From contig WARS01000046.1 in NCBI GenBank assembly GCA_008933995.1, positions 744,001 to 808,000 of the forward strand: DNA of 64,000 bases, in the 5' to 3' direction. How positions within the stretch are numbered: the first letter of the stretch is position 1; every line of letters begins with the position of its first letter. The translations under genes were made by a program, and so were the position numbers. The DNA is from Datnioides undecimradiatus. Its lineage: Eukaryota; Chordata; Actinopteri; Lobotiformes; Datnioididae. A model generated the notes under the pieces. That model searched no databases, was not told the origin of the DNA, and saw only the letters and a program-made list of their open reading frames with translations. Of the stretch, positions 40,001 to 52,700 are shown in pieces.

Positions 40001-43000
40001 CGGAGAGCTGCTTCCATCCATCTCTCACTTCCCACCTCCTGACATCCTTTCATTACCCTTTTCTCTCCTCGTCTCTCTCCCACTCTTACTTTGCTTCATC
40101 ATCTTCCTGTGTGTGAATCTGTGTGTGTTTATGTGTGTGTGTGCTCAGGTGGGAGTGTATGTGACCATTATGTGTGTTTCTTATTATATATTAGCATATG
40201 TTGAAAAAGAACAATCTGCAGCGACCACTCAGACATCGCTTCAGCTCCCACTGCTGCATTTCTTTATTCTGACATTTCAAATTGGTCTTATATTCAAATA
40301 GAAAGGTAATAGCAGTGTGTGTGTGAGTGTGTGTGTGTGTGTGCGTGTGTTTCCTCTCAATGCCTCTCCAAGCCATTATACTGTTTGCAGTGAAAGGTGT
40401 TCATTGGAGCGAGGATTAAAGGCCACTTGGGTAAAGGCAGCCGAAGCACTCTGCTTTATGTGCACAATAAAAAGAAAGACTTTTTTTTATTTATTTATGT
40501 ATTTATGTTGTAATAAAAAATGCCTTTGCATCTAATGAGCACTTTTTTTTTTTCACAAGCAGGCCGAAGATTTTCCAACAGGCCTTAAAAATCCCTCAAA
40601 CCTCAGTGCGAGGAGTGCGAGTTTCCTCCTGCGTGATGTCGTTTTGTACCGCTGAAATGCGACGTCTCTATGCTTTTCCCAATCAGCCTCTCTGCGATCG
40701 GAGTTGAACCACATCCACGCGTCGGCCATCGAACACCTGAGGCAAACCCACCAACAGGAGGCGGCCGCTGCCAAGATGGAGCTGGAGAAAACGCTGGAGA
40801 ACAACCGGACACAGGTAGGTGCTGCGGACATGTTGAGATAACAGTCTTAACTTTGATTTAATGAACAGAAATCAAAACATTACACGCACAGCTCTAATTC
40901 AGTGACCATCTGTGCAGTCACGAGCACCCTTTCTTGTTGGTACGCACCATCACTACGGCTTGGAAGCGAATCAGCTGTGATGAATGACTTTCTAGTCGAG
41001 TTTGAATCCTCCCACAACACAAACCAGCGCGGCCTCTTTCTTTCACGGCCACGGGAGTGAAGATTAAAATAAATAAAACAATGAATCCACAGTGCGTAGA
41101 CACCTCCGAATAGCCTTTCAGGACTTTCACACTATTAAACACATTAATCCAGGAAGCTGTTTGAGTGTGAAACACAGAGGGAGACTTGTTAAATGGTCAG
41201 GATCTACTCCACGAAATGTAGAGCGCTGTTGGGTGTTCGGAGTTTTAGATGATCACGTGTTGCTGCTGAAGCGGCTTTAGATGAAAGCTAAGCTACAAGC
41301 TAACCTGTACATTCAGCACTGTGCAGCACTGAGCACTGTGGTTTAATGCTGCAGGTTTCCTGGAGGCAGCAGACACACGTTGAGCAGGTACTTCGTCAGC
41401 TGTGCAACACTAGAGCAACTGATGGATCTCCTAACTTGATTTCTGGATTTCACACTGCGTACACTGCAACCGGCAGCGGGGCAGAGCAAAGCTGGTTGCC
41501 GCCTGCAGCTCTTCATCAAACATCTCACTGTGGCTGTTCCCTCTCGTTCTGTTTCTCCCCGCAGTGTTAGAAACTGACCCGCTTTCAAGAAACTGCTTAA
41601 ACGAACCGTGTTGTTGTTGTTTCCTCTTGTTTTCTAAAATGCAAATTTAAGAAACGACCGTGCACACCACGGCGGTTGATAAATAAACTTCCTGTTGACT
41701 CTTTCACAATAAGACTCGGCACGTGTTTTGCCAGCTGAGTGCTTTAAATGTGAAGCAGCGGTGCAGTAAACAGTTGCCAAAAACGGCGTTTGCCTGTAAA
41801 CAAGTGTTTAGTTTGGATGATCAGATATGGAAAACGTTATATCTTTGGACACTGGAAACTGTGATCGGCCAATTTAACACTGCTATATGTAATTATTATT
41901 AGACTAAATAATTAATATATCAATCAAAGAAAACATTGGAAGGTTAAACTGGCAAAAACAAAACTAATTTAACTTGGTTTTAAAGTGTTTTGCAGGTGCA
42001 GGGTTACCTGTGTCGACTCTCAGACAGACATTAGGGCATGAAGGCTGTGTGAGAGATGTAGCCAGAGTGCTTAACATAACACCTGCTGCAGCCACACACA
42101 CGCACACACACACACACACGCACACACCAACACCAACCAGCAGGCTACCCTCTTACCATCTCTTGTAACCAATTGCCCCAAACACCACGGTTTCTTCTCC
42201 CATCACCTTGTCATACAGATGTTCTTGCAGGGAAGCACAGCTGGTCGTCTTTAATAGCCCCCACGCCACCATCAGTCCCTTTCATCTTTAGTTGCCAAGG
42301 TAACAGGGAGTCAATGAAGGCTAATAGTAGAGCATTACAGTCTGAAGCGCCTGTCGGCCACGGGTGATGTAGCAAATGCGGTTCAGGCTGCGTCGCTCCT
42401 GCAGCACTCTGGAGTCACAGACCCTCAGTCAGTCCCACGCCGTCTCATGTGAGAAGATGTTAACTGAACACAGTGCATTGAAAACTGGTGCGTTGAACTG
42501 GTTAACTGAATATGAGGAGACTGAAATGACGTGGCGTGTTGTGATTTCACATCTTTTCTGTCTTGTCCCAACTGTTCTTCCCCATGTATTTACTGGACTC
42601 ACATGAAGGAAGCATGCAATAGACGGACTCTTTACTTTTAAACCAAATGAGCTTCTATCTGCAGCACTGGCTTCTGAATGCAAACATCTCAGATCCTACC
42701 ATACACAGCTACATCTGGTAAAATGCTCCTGAATAAATATGTTTTACTCTTCTTTAAGATTTGCTTTGGCCATTTTTAGCTTTATTTGACAGGTTACAAC
42801 CAATAATTAGACCTAAACAGAGAGAACGGGAATTAAATGCAGCGGGGATTTGAACAGGGAACCCTGGAGTGTTATGAGTCTCAGACAGGACGAACGGTGA
42901 CCTCACTGTTGGACCGTCCCAATGTGACAGGGGCTTTATCCTTTCTGTCCCTTTTCCATCTGCTGTTATCTCACTTTGTGCTTCAGAATAGAACAAAAAT

Positions 43001-43569
43001 AGAAATCCTCATTGTTACTGCGCTGCTGCTGCTGCTCCTGATCACGGCAACAACACAACACAAGAGCAAAACAACCTGCGCGAACTAGACATCCACAGAC
43101 GACGACACAGGTTGAAAATGATGACATTTGCTTTAGAATAATGTAGTTACTGCAACAGCATGAACGTGATTATTGGAGTTGACATGGTTTGCCAGAGTGT
43201 CTCTGTGTGCCGCCATCTTTAAAGCAACCCTGCAGGTTTAATGGCACAAGCTACAACCCAGCGAGTGAAACTAAACTTGTAAAACATGATGCAACAGCAC
43301 CTGAAAGTCTTCTTTAATGATTTATCGGTGTTAAAATCCTGCACGCACAGCGTTTTGAAGTCAGAGACGGAGACGTCGGGAGTTTGTGTTTACATTAATT
43401 CCTTGTTTACTATGCCGGAGCCCTAATGGCACATAAACTGAAACTTCCTGAGTTGAGTCATCAGAGGGGAAGAGCTCAGCAGCAGACAGTCGTCACGCTG
43501 TGTTAAATAATGTTTTTATACCTCCAATTACTTTAACAGACGGGGAGGGATAGGCTGATGAAGTACGGG

Positions 43570-43612
<43 letters not shown>

Positions 43613-46600
43613 CGTGCACACGGTGTCATCTGTCTCCCTGGATCTCTGGCGGTAACTTGTTTGATCTAAACAAAGCTGTCTGATCAATTATCACATCATC
43701 AGCATCATACCTCCTCTGTCCCGTTCCCACGATATTGTCCTGTTGTTAAAGTCAGTCTCTGCGGTTGTGACGAAGTGTTTCGCTCTTGCCTTCGCCTCCA
43801 CTTTGAACCTATTATTATTTTTATCGACGCGGGCGAACTATCCTGGAGGCGCCGTCATGTTCTCCGTCGTCTCAGCTCAGTGTTTCGTTTCTTCTCCTCT
43901 TGATCGGCTTGAAACGTGCGGCTGTGATTGGGACGATACAGTTACTCAAATCTAACGAACCCAGTTGTCTCGAACAACATTTCACTGATTTCCAGTCACT
44001 TTAAAGCCTCTGAAAGCGTGTTTATCTCAGGGGTGACTGTTTAGATGTTATCGGGGTGCTTCAATTGAAGCTGGAGACAGATGATTATTAAACGTGTCAC
44101 AGATGATCTAGCCAGGCTATAAAGGCCAGTGAATTGTCATTTAGTCCACTAAAAACAAGACTAACTATCTAATTCTACACTGTCTTTGGCAGACGCTTCC
44201 AAAGCGACGTACATACAGAATAAAGTACAACACAAGCAGAGATCTATGTAGGAAAAGAAGTGCTGAGGAACGTTTTGAGTCTAATAGGACAAACAGGAAG
44301 TGCATGATTAGGTGAGCAGGTGTTCTGAAAGCAACAGGGTCTTTAGCAGTTTCTCGAAGGTTGTGGGGGACCCTGAGGATCGAATTGAGCTGGGTAACTC
44401 GTTCCACCTCTGAGGAACGACTGAGGAGAAGAGCGGGATGGAGTTCAGGTGTTCTCATCAGCCTTATTCAGTCGACTCTCTGGATGAGTATTTGAATAAC
44501 TCGTGTATTTCACTGACTGTGCCGTGCTGTTTGCGTGTTTAACAAAGTTCTCTGGAGGGCGGGGTGAGGGTGAGATTACAGGACGAGGCGGCGAAAGAGA
44601 GAATATAAAGTGATGACAGAGCAACAGACACAGCCAGCCCACATCTCGCCGTCACGTCTGGTTTAATTTGATTAGATTAGACCTTGAGAAGCTCTCGCTG
44701 TACACACCGAAGGAGCTGAGAGGAACCACTTTTTTGTTTGTTTCCTTCTTCTTGTTTCTTTCTTCCTTTTCTTTTTCCCATGTCCCCTGTTTGTTTTTTG
44801 CTTTTTTGCGCCTCCCCTCTCCCCAGAAAGACGCCAGGAGTTTGACAAGAGCGTAATGAGTAAATGACTCATTAAATATTAATCCGCCCTGTCCCTGTTG
44901 TGCTTAATTGTGCTGCTTTATTGTTTATTGACAGCAAAAAAAAACAGCCAATGATATTAAATTAAATGTTTGAGCGAGACTCAGATGGAGACAGATAGTG
45001 AGACGGGAGCTTGCGACCACGAGGCGATTAAACAAGATTATGGCTTTTGGATACACGAACGTAGCCCTTGGCACAAGTTGTTATAGAGACGGGTGGAATG
45101 AGATCTTCGCGGAGTGAGGAATCATTAGCGGACAATAACTGGACAGTATTTAATCCAATTCTGAGTTAAGTGGCCCAATTCAGATCGCATCTAACCTCAA
45201 CGATCAGTTTGGCAGAGCAGAGCTTGGCGGTTTCGCGCGTTTGACGGCTGGTTAATGAGCAGATAAAACAACAGGTGCGCGGGTTCAGAAACTCTGCAGC
45301 TCACTTTGTTCGCAACATGTCAGCCCTCAGACCGTCATCAGCGCCAGTGGCCCCGCTGTGTGCAGGAATGTTTGTGGAATAAGGTTGTACTTGAAGTGTC
45401 TTGGATTCAGATCAGCTGTCCAGACTCCATCTGTCTTCGCACACATGGGTATTAGTGTTTTTGTATTAGTGTCCTAAAGAATAACATATGTTCATTTCTA
45501 CCTGTCACCAAATACCATCAAAGACCATAACTGGCAATATTTTAGCGCTCGATTCCTTATCACCAATCACAACCTAACGTACGTAAGACAGCTCCTCTGC
45601 TGTGGTTGTGGATGCTCGGAGGGAAAAGAGCAGCTCTGCAGGGAGGGTCATGAGTAATGTGGATGGTTGTTTACATTGACGTCACTCAGTGATTCGGAGA
45701 ACTTGGGTAATTCAGGAGTGATTCAGACACAGTTTAGCAGGTTGCTTTGTCATTAGCCACCAACGCGCCCCCTTTACACATCACAGCAAGGGCTTTTCAC
45801 CATCTTCTTCAACATTAAAGGTCGCAGAGATGTCATAATGTGGACTTTCATTCAGTTTTGGCCATTAAGTAATAAAGTCAAGCATTAGAGCACACCCACT
45901 TTAACAGCCAGAAGGGCCTGGGCAACACAAGGACATTTATGATGACAATCCACGTTTGGACAGTGAATGATAATGATTACCATTCACTGACAGTGCATTC
46001 ATTAACATTCATTGTCAGTTTACCAGCATTTAACAGCCAGCGTGGAGCTTTGACTCACATCATTGAACGAGATTAATCATCTCGTTCAATGATTGGTCCA
46101 CAGTCGATCCCTGAATAAACACCGTGATCAGGAACGTTGGCTTTACGGTCTGAGAAACAACTTTTAAGCATAAAGGAGGAGGTACATTTCAGTATAGTAC
46201 CAATATACTCATGTTTTATGTTTGAGGTTGTGTTTTAGAAAACTGTCAATTCAACTTTGATGCGATGTCAAGTGGGACAAAGTGCCTCCTCTTCCTCCCA
46301 TTGTACAAAAACAAGGCCAAAATATCACAAATATTACCTAGAAGTTCCTGCAAATTGCACCAAAATCTCTTGTGCACAGCTGTTTTCGTGTTGTTTTACA
46401 TGTTTTCTATGTAGTTAAGGGTCTGTGCTCCAACTGGGTCGTCCAAGCCTAGGTCCAATTGGATGTGTGCAGGTTTTGTTTGAAGCTGCTCACTATCCCT
46501 TTAATCTTGACGAGAGGTTTGCTTTAGATCTTCGTCTAAAATTGTCTGTTTTACAGTAAAGCACTAGCAACATGTCACATTATCAATCCATTTTAACATA

Positions 46601-49482
46601 AAGATTAGCCAAAGATTAGCTTTCAGTTACTGAATAAGACACATGGTGCCTCTCAGTTAATGTACAGACTCATTGTTGCTCTTCAGAAATGTGTTTTCCT
46701 TATGTTGCATGTTGGGGTTTGTGCCTAAAGTCGGTTTTCAGGGTGTTGCAGAGAGTTTAATTAAAAACCTGACATCATTAGTGGACTAATGACGCAGTGG
46801 GACCTCAACGCTTTAAACCGTGAAAGTGAGACAACCTTTTCCTTTTGCCCATCCCAGGAGCGTGAGCTGCTGGGCCGGATCACCGAGCTGCAGGAGGAGG
46901 TCTCCAGGAGGAAGAACCACATCGCTCAGCTGGACCACCAGATCCACACACTCAACGAGAACATCAGCACTCTGACTAAAGAGCTGGAGCTCAAGGGCAA
47001 GGAGGTGCTCAAGATCCGCAGCGAAGCCAATCAGCAGATCAGGTATGACTCAGAGCAGCGAACGAACCTGTGCAAAACACTAAAACTCCACTTCAGTGGA
47101 GAGGGTTTGATGCTTCCCGGGGGCTCTGCTGATCTGATTTTGTCCAATAACACTTGACAAGAGCAAAATACAGCGGAGGTTTATTACGACTGGCCTTCAA
47201 AACTCGTTCAAACACTTCCTGGTTCAGCGATCCGAGCCGCTCACACTGTGAATTGGTTTCTTTTATGGAAATCAGTGTGTCAGGACTGTCTCACTCAGCC
47301 CTTTAACACAGAGTAGACGGTAATACAGTCATTTTGTTTTCTATTCGTCAAGGTTAAGTCGGCGCAATCTGCTGCTAACGTGGATCTTAGAAAAGTGACT
47401 TCTCTCTCTTCAGGGGCTTTTTAAGAGCCGGCAGCTCCTTTCTATCCACGTGACGCGTCCTCTCTTTTCTGTCTGCGTCTAAAACTATCCACAGCTGCAC
47501 ATCCAAAAACCAACCGGAGACCCAAGAAGCACAGGCCCCATCGTGTTCACAGCGCACTTTATCTCCATGCATTGTAACCTGGCAACCGAACTGCTGAATG
47601 TGTTTCTCATGAATTCAGAGCTTTGGTCCTTGAGCTTCTTGTTTTCCATTTTCTTTGCCCCCATTTTGGGTAAAAGGCAGTTGCGCGGTGAGGGTTTTGT
47701 GTGGTTTCAGTGAACAGTCAAATAGTAACGGCTGGTATGACGTCTGTATCCGTGTCTTTTTGGCTTTAAATTTAGAAATGAGATGATTCATGCTACGTTT
47801 CAAGATGGTTTTACTCCGGTTCACCTCTTCTGTATTGCAAGAAATCGGGTCTGCACCCCAGGCTGGTGCCCACGATTATCTGGAGCTGTGAGGCGTTTAC
47901 AAATCCAGTCTTTGACCTTCTGATTTGCGATTTTGCATGTTCAGTATTTGGGATTTAAAATGTTAATGATTGCATGTCTACTTTCAGAGAAGGACCAATG
48001 AGAGACAAGCACAGATGAATCCATGTAAACAAGGAAACATGGAAGTGGCTAAAAGAATAAACAGCTGTCCTACGAGTGCGTTGGCTACAGCCCTGAGGCT
48101 AAAGCTAGCTAGCATGCTACCGCTGACAGACAATCAAACTTAAAACCTCTCTGAAGAGCGGACGACCCCTGAATTCTTCCTCCAGGCTCATTCAGCCTTC
48201 TGCTTTCCTTTCCCACAGCAAATCATCAGCACGTTGCTGTTGGTCCCCCCCTGTGAGATCCTGTGAAATAACGTGAGATCATGTGAGGCGGTGTATTATA
48301 GTCAGTGCTCCTGCTGGCGAGACAAGCTAACTAATTAACATCCTGTAGAGTGTGATGCAACGCTTTTTTAAAATCCTGTAGCGTGTGCTTGTTTGAGGAT
48401 CTGTGAAGAATATGCTGATGTGTGTGTGATGCAACCGGACTTCACAATCAGCGGGGATTTTAAAAGTCCTGCAGTCTGAGGAAAGCCCTAGCTTTGCATG
48501 ACGGCTGTACGTGGGGCAAACGGTGAGCTGTGCTGTGCCCGAGGTTCAAAAGTCTGCCTGCCAACACCTTTAACTGCACATTCAAACAGAACACGAGCCG
48601 AGCTTTAGAGGTGGATCAGAAGACGGGATTAGGCAGAAATTGACCCTGAGCACCGCAAATAACAAAAGATGTGACCTCAAAAGTCACGAAACTTGGAGCA
48701 ATGAGTGAAAGTTTACCCTGCATGAAACTGCCTCACGTGAGTGGAACCGGTGGCTCTCCTGCTGACGGCCACCCTGCGTCGTGTTATATGAAGAACTGAG
48801 ACGATCTCCGTTTAGTCCCTCGTGCACAACTCGTGCCCCTCCACGAGTGAAATAACACAGGACTATATTACACAGTGAGCTTTAACTGAAAAGTGAACTT
48901 ATATACATGGTTTAGCATTGTGTGGACAAGGAACCTGCTAACAATACAGCATGGCTCTCCCATGGAGTATGCTAACAAAGGGGAGAGTTACGGTGGGAGA
49001 CGCCCCTTTATACCATTATACCATTACTGTTTGTGGATTACACAACGTGGATATGATGTGTTGTTTGGCAGGAGAGGTGTGGACAGCCATGTTAGCTGCG
49101 CCCCCCACCGGCTTCCAGTCTCAGCGCTGAGCTAAGCTAATCACCTCCAGGCTCCGGCTTCGCGGTTTAACACATACACACGAGTGTGGCATCGACCTCC
49201 TCGTCTCGCTGCAGGAGACAATGTGAATACGAGTATTTCTAATCATGTTAAAAACTCCTTTTAGACAATCAAGCTCAGCGTAGCAACATGAGGGGCATTA
49301 ATAGGACACAATCGCACACAAGTGCCCACACACAACAGCCCCCTCTGCTCCCCCGTCATCAGTGCATGTTGCTCTATTTGACTTCTGTGATTATATTTGG
49401 ATGACGATAGTTTCTGCAATCCTGCCCCTGCTCCGGTCCTGAGGAAAACACACCGACATGAAAGAGAGACCAAACGAGGCAT

Positions 49483-49520
<38 letters not shown>

Positions 49521-49702
49521 CTTTCGGCCAGTGTCAGCAGCCCATAGATTAGGAGATCTGAAGGTTATTTAGGGTAAAAGCAGAATGGAATCTATAATCG
49601 TGTCGTTCCCTGCGGCATGTTATGAATTTTTTAAAGTGCTGTATGGCTAATGTGGTCCGGCTGCTCATTATAATCAATCTGTAGCCTCGGAGTTAAGTGT
49701 GT

Positions 49703-49739
<37 letters not shown>

Positions 49740-52700
49740 ATGAGCGCTCCCATGGTGCTTTATTCTCTATCGTTAATTCATGCGCTGCCGGCCTTCATGT
49801 ATACGCGTCCTGCGTCTCTCTGCTGGCTGGCAGGCCCATGCGCAGCACGTTGCTCCTCCTGTTACGTAACTCCCCGTCTGAATCCTGGTCACAGGGATAA
49901 AAATAGGCTTGATAAATAAATAAAGAGGAAGCAGGGAGAGATAAGATGTGCGCCCCTCAGGGAGAGTTGGCCCAGTCAGAGCGAGAGGCAGACAGACATC
50001 CATGTTTCTCCTCCATCCTCCTTCTCTCCCTCACATCGCTTTCATCAGCCTTTTTCTCCTCCTCATTTAATTATCATCATCTTTTATTCCCATTTCCCAT
50101 CATCCCCCGCTCTCCTCCCTGTCGAACAAACCCTCCACGCTTGCAAACCGAACATATTTGTCAAAGAGGAGCACCTCATCGCACGTTCTCCGCGCACGTG
50201 TTTCACTTAAATGTCATGTTTTGCACTTGAGCCGAGCCTCGTTCACACCTTGGTGCGTTTCCGTCTCGTCTCCCGTTGTGTTCTGCGGATAATTTGCGCC
50301 AACTCAAAAGTCAAATTTGTGTCATAATTACGTTCAGAGCATGCAATTATGTTCCAGGAATTCATTCTGTGCATCTGTCGGCTCTTTCTAATCTCGCCAC
50401 CGTTTCCTCCGCGGAACAATCCATTATGCTCGCTCCTGCGGTCGGAGAAGGAGAGTCTGCAGGTCCTGATTAAGTCTTAAAGGGAAATGTCACCAATTCT
50501 AAAAAAATAAATAAATAAACAAAACATGTGACCAACTGTACTTAACTGACAGTGTGCGGCAATAATACAAATATGCAACATGGTTGAAAGTAACTAAGTA
50601 CATTTACTCAGTACAACTTCACTGCAAGTGTCTCATTAATCTGACCATTGTAGTTACTGTTTGCAGAAAATGTTATATTATAAACTGCAGATCAGCAAAG
50701 TATTTTCTTTAAACTGTCTTTTATCCCCAGTAAATGTTTGTTTTTGTTTACAATGTGCTCGTACTCCTTTTTATCTGCAATAATAATCTAAACTGGGTGA
50801 TTTTATGACTCGGGTCTCTTAATTGGCTGCCTGTGGGGAGCACTAAACGTGGATTTTTAAAAGTACAGTATCAGTAAAGATTATTATCACTATTATTATT
50901 GTGTTGAAGTGAACATCGTGCATCTAAAAGTCTATAATTATTCAAATTTAGACCCACAGCGACAGGCTTTGACATGAAAATGCTGCATAAATGTAAATGC
51001 ATCAGTACTAATAATCTAATAATGTTGTATATGATAATGCAGCACTGATAATGCTCAAGAACTTTGACTAAAGCTGATGTTTAATGCAGGACTCACTAAT
51101 AATGAAGTATTTTAAATTGTAGTAAAGGATCTAATTCCTTCTTCTATCGGTGCTGAGTGTTATTGTTTATATCATCTCAGAGTGTATTATCACTCTAATA
51201 CCATAATTACCTACTAAAATGAGTTCATATTGCCATTTTTATGGTAAACTAGATTGATTTAAGTGCATTTAACTCGTGTTTTGGTCTGTTTTACCATGTC
51301 TGAGGCGTCCTGTCCATTCTTGTCTCTCCTCAGGGCTCACGAGCAAGAGTTGACGAAGAGGCACGAGAGGGAGCTCGCCGAGCTGAGCGCCGTCCACAGC
51401 AGAGAGACGCAGAACATGCTGTCCGACTTCAACAAAGCCCAGGAAGTGCTAAAAGACAAAATCTCCGCCCTGCAGATACTGTATGTACCGACTGCGAACA
51501 CACAATTTGTGCAGCAGACAGTGAAATCACACGAAACTAAGCTTAGCTCGTGATTCTCACGTGAGCAGGTCAGCCTATTCATCCCAGTGTAATGCATGTG
51601 TGTGCTGCCGGGTGCCAACTGGAAACTTAAAAACAACAGACAATGACACGTTCACACCCGCGTGAACACTCCTGGTGTCCCTGATCTGTGAAAAGCAAGT
51701 TAAACGCTGTGCTGCTCCTCTCTGTCCGTGCAGCGACCTACAAAACCACTGCCTCGTTTAGGCAATTAGGGCATATCTAAACAAACGTACAGTGGTTAGT
51801 CACGTAGGAGCAGGACTATTTTTATTTCCATATGCGTCAGGTGGAGGGGAGTGTATAAATAGGAGGCTGTGATGAATTATTTTCTCCTCAGCTAATCATA
51901 TTGCTTGTGTCATGCATTATAAACAGCGGCAGCGAAGCACGACGGCGCGTGACGAAAATGGCTCGGCATGAAAGGCGGCATCGGGAGAGATTTACCGGCG
52001 CACCCTCAATCTGCTCCCGAGCCGCATTCTTCTGGAAACAATGCATTTTCCATTCCCAAAACAAAGAAAAGCACAAAAAGATAAAAACGACTCCATGAAA
52101 TCGAAGATAGAGGGGCGCGCAAATGCCAGCGTTGTCTGGCGCCGCTTCGGAGTCTTTGATTAAAGTCGGTGTTTTTCAGACAACTGATTCCAACTTAATG
52201 AAAGATTGATATCAGAAGCTTTTGGGTTTATGAGTGAAAACCAATCTCCTGGATGTCTGCTCGCCTGATGTGCGTCAACACGGCTGCGTCACACAAACTG
52301 TAGCTAACTGTCCGGTCCGCCCCGACGCCCGAGCGCAGCCCGATGACTTCATCTGAGCGCTGCTGGTGGTTGTTGGCGATGATCTCAGTGTTATCGCAAC
52401 TGAAGTGCGAGCAACAGAGGAAACGCTGAGAGGAGTTGCGGTGACGGTAGGCGAGCGGAGAGCAAAGAGTGCAAAACATCATCAGTCATCAGACGAAAAC
52501 ATCTTCTCAGATTAAATCCTGGCCTCTGGCGGCGTCACTGGCGGCGTCTGGGTGCAGAAGAGGTCGTAAACATCTGTCCCACCTGTTAGCAGATCAGACA
52601 AAAGGAGAAAGTGGAGACCTGTCGTATTAATTAATTTACCCGTTCAAGTCTATTTTTGGTTAATTTTATCTCCCAAAATGAAGCTTTCAGACATTTTATA

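Larger units (their letters stand above)
40815..46857 (+). other. intron
   Basis: 6.0 kb. CA repeat at 42092-42128, GT/GC repeat at 43573-43620, a teleost repeat at 44170-44460, and a hairpin-rich stretch at 45961-46093. No gene seen. Confidence 0.7.
47043..51333 (+). other. intron
   Basis: 4.3 kb. CT repeat at 49486-49516, GT repeat at 49697-49737, and a nearly full AGTAC-family repeat at 50579-51150 close to the 3' end. No gene seen. Confidence 0.7.

Noticed and set aside
39870-40301. Open frame of 143 codons, the longest in an intron
   Set aside because: Low-complexity Leu/Cys-rich translation from T-rich DNA and a GT tract; no initiation context or similarity.
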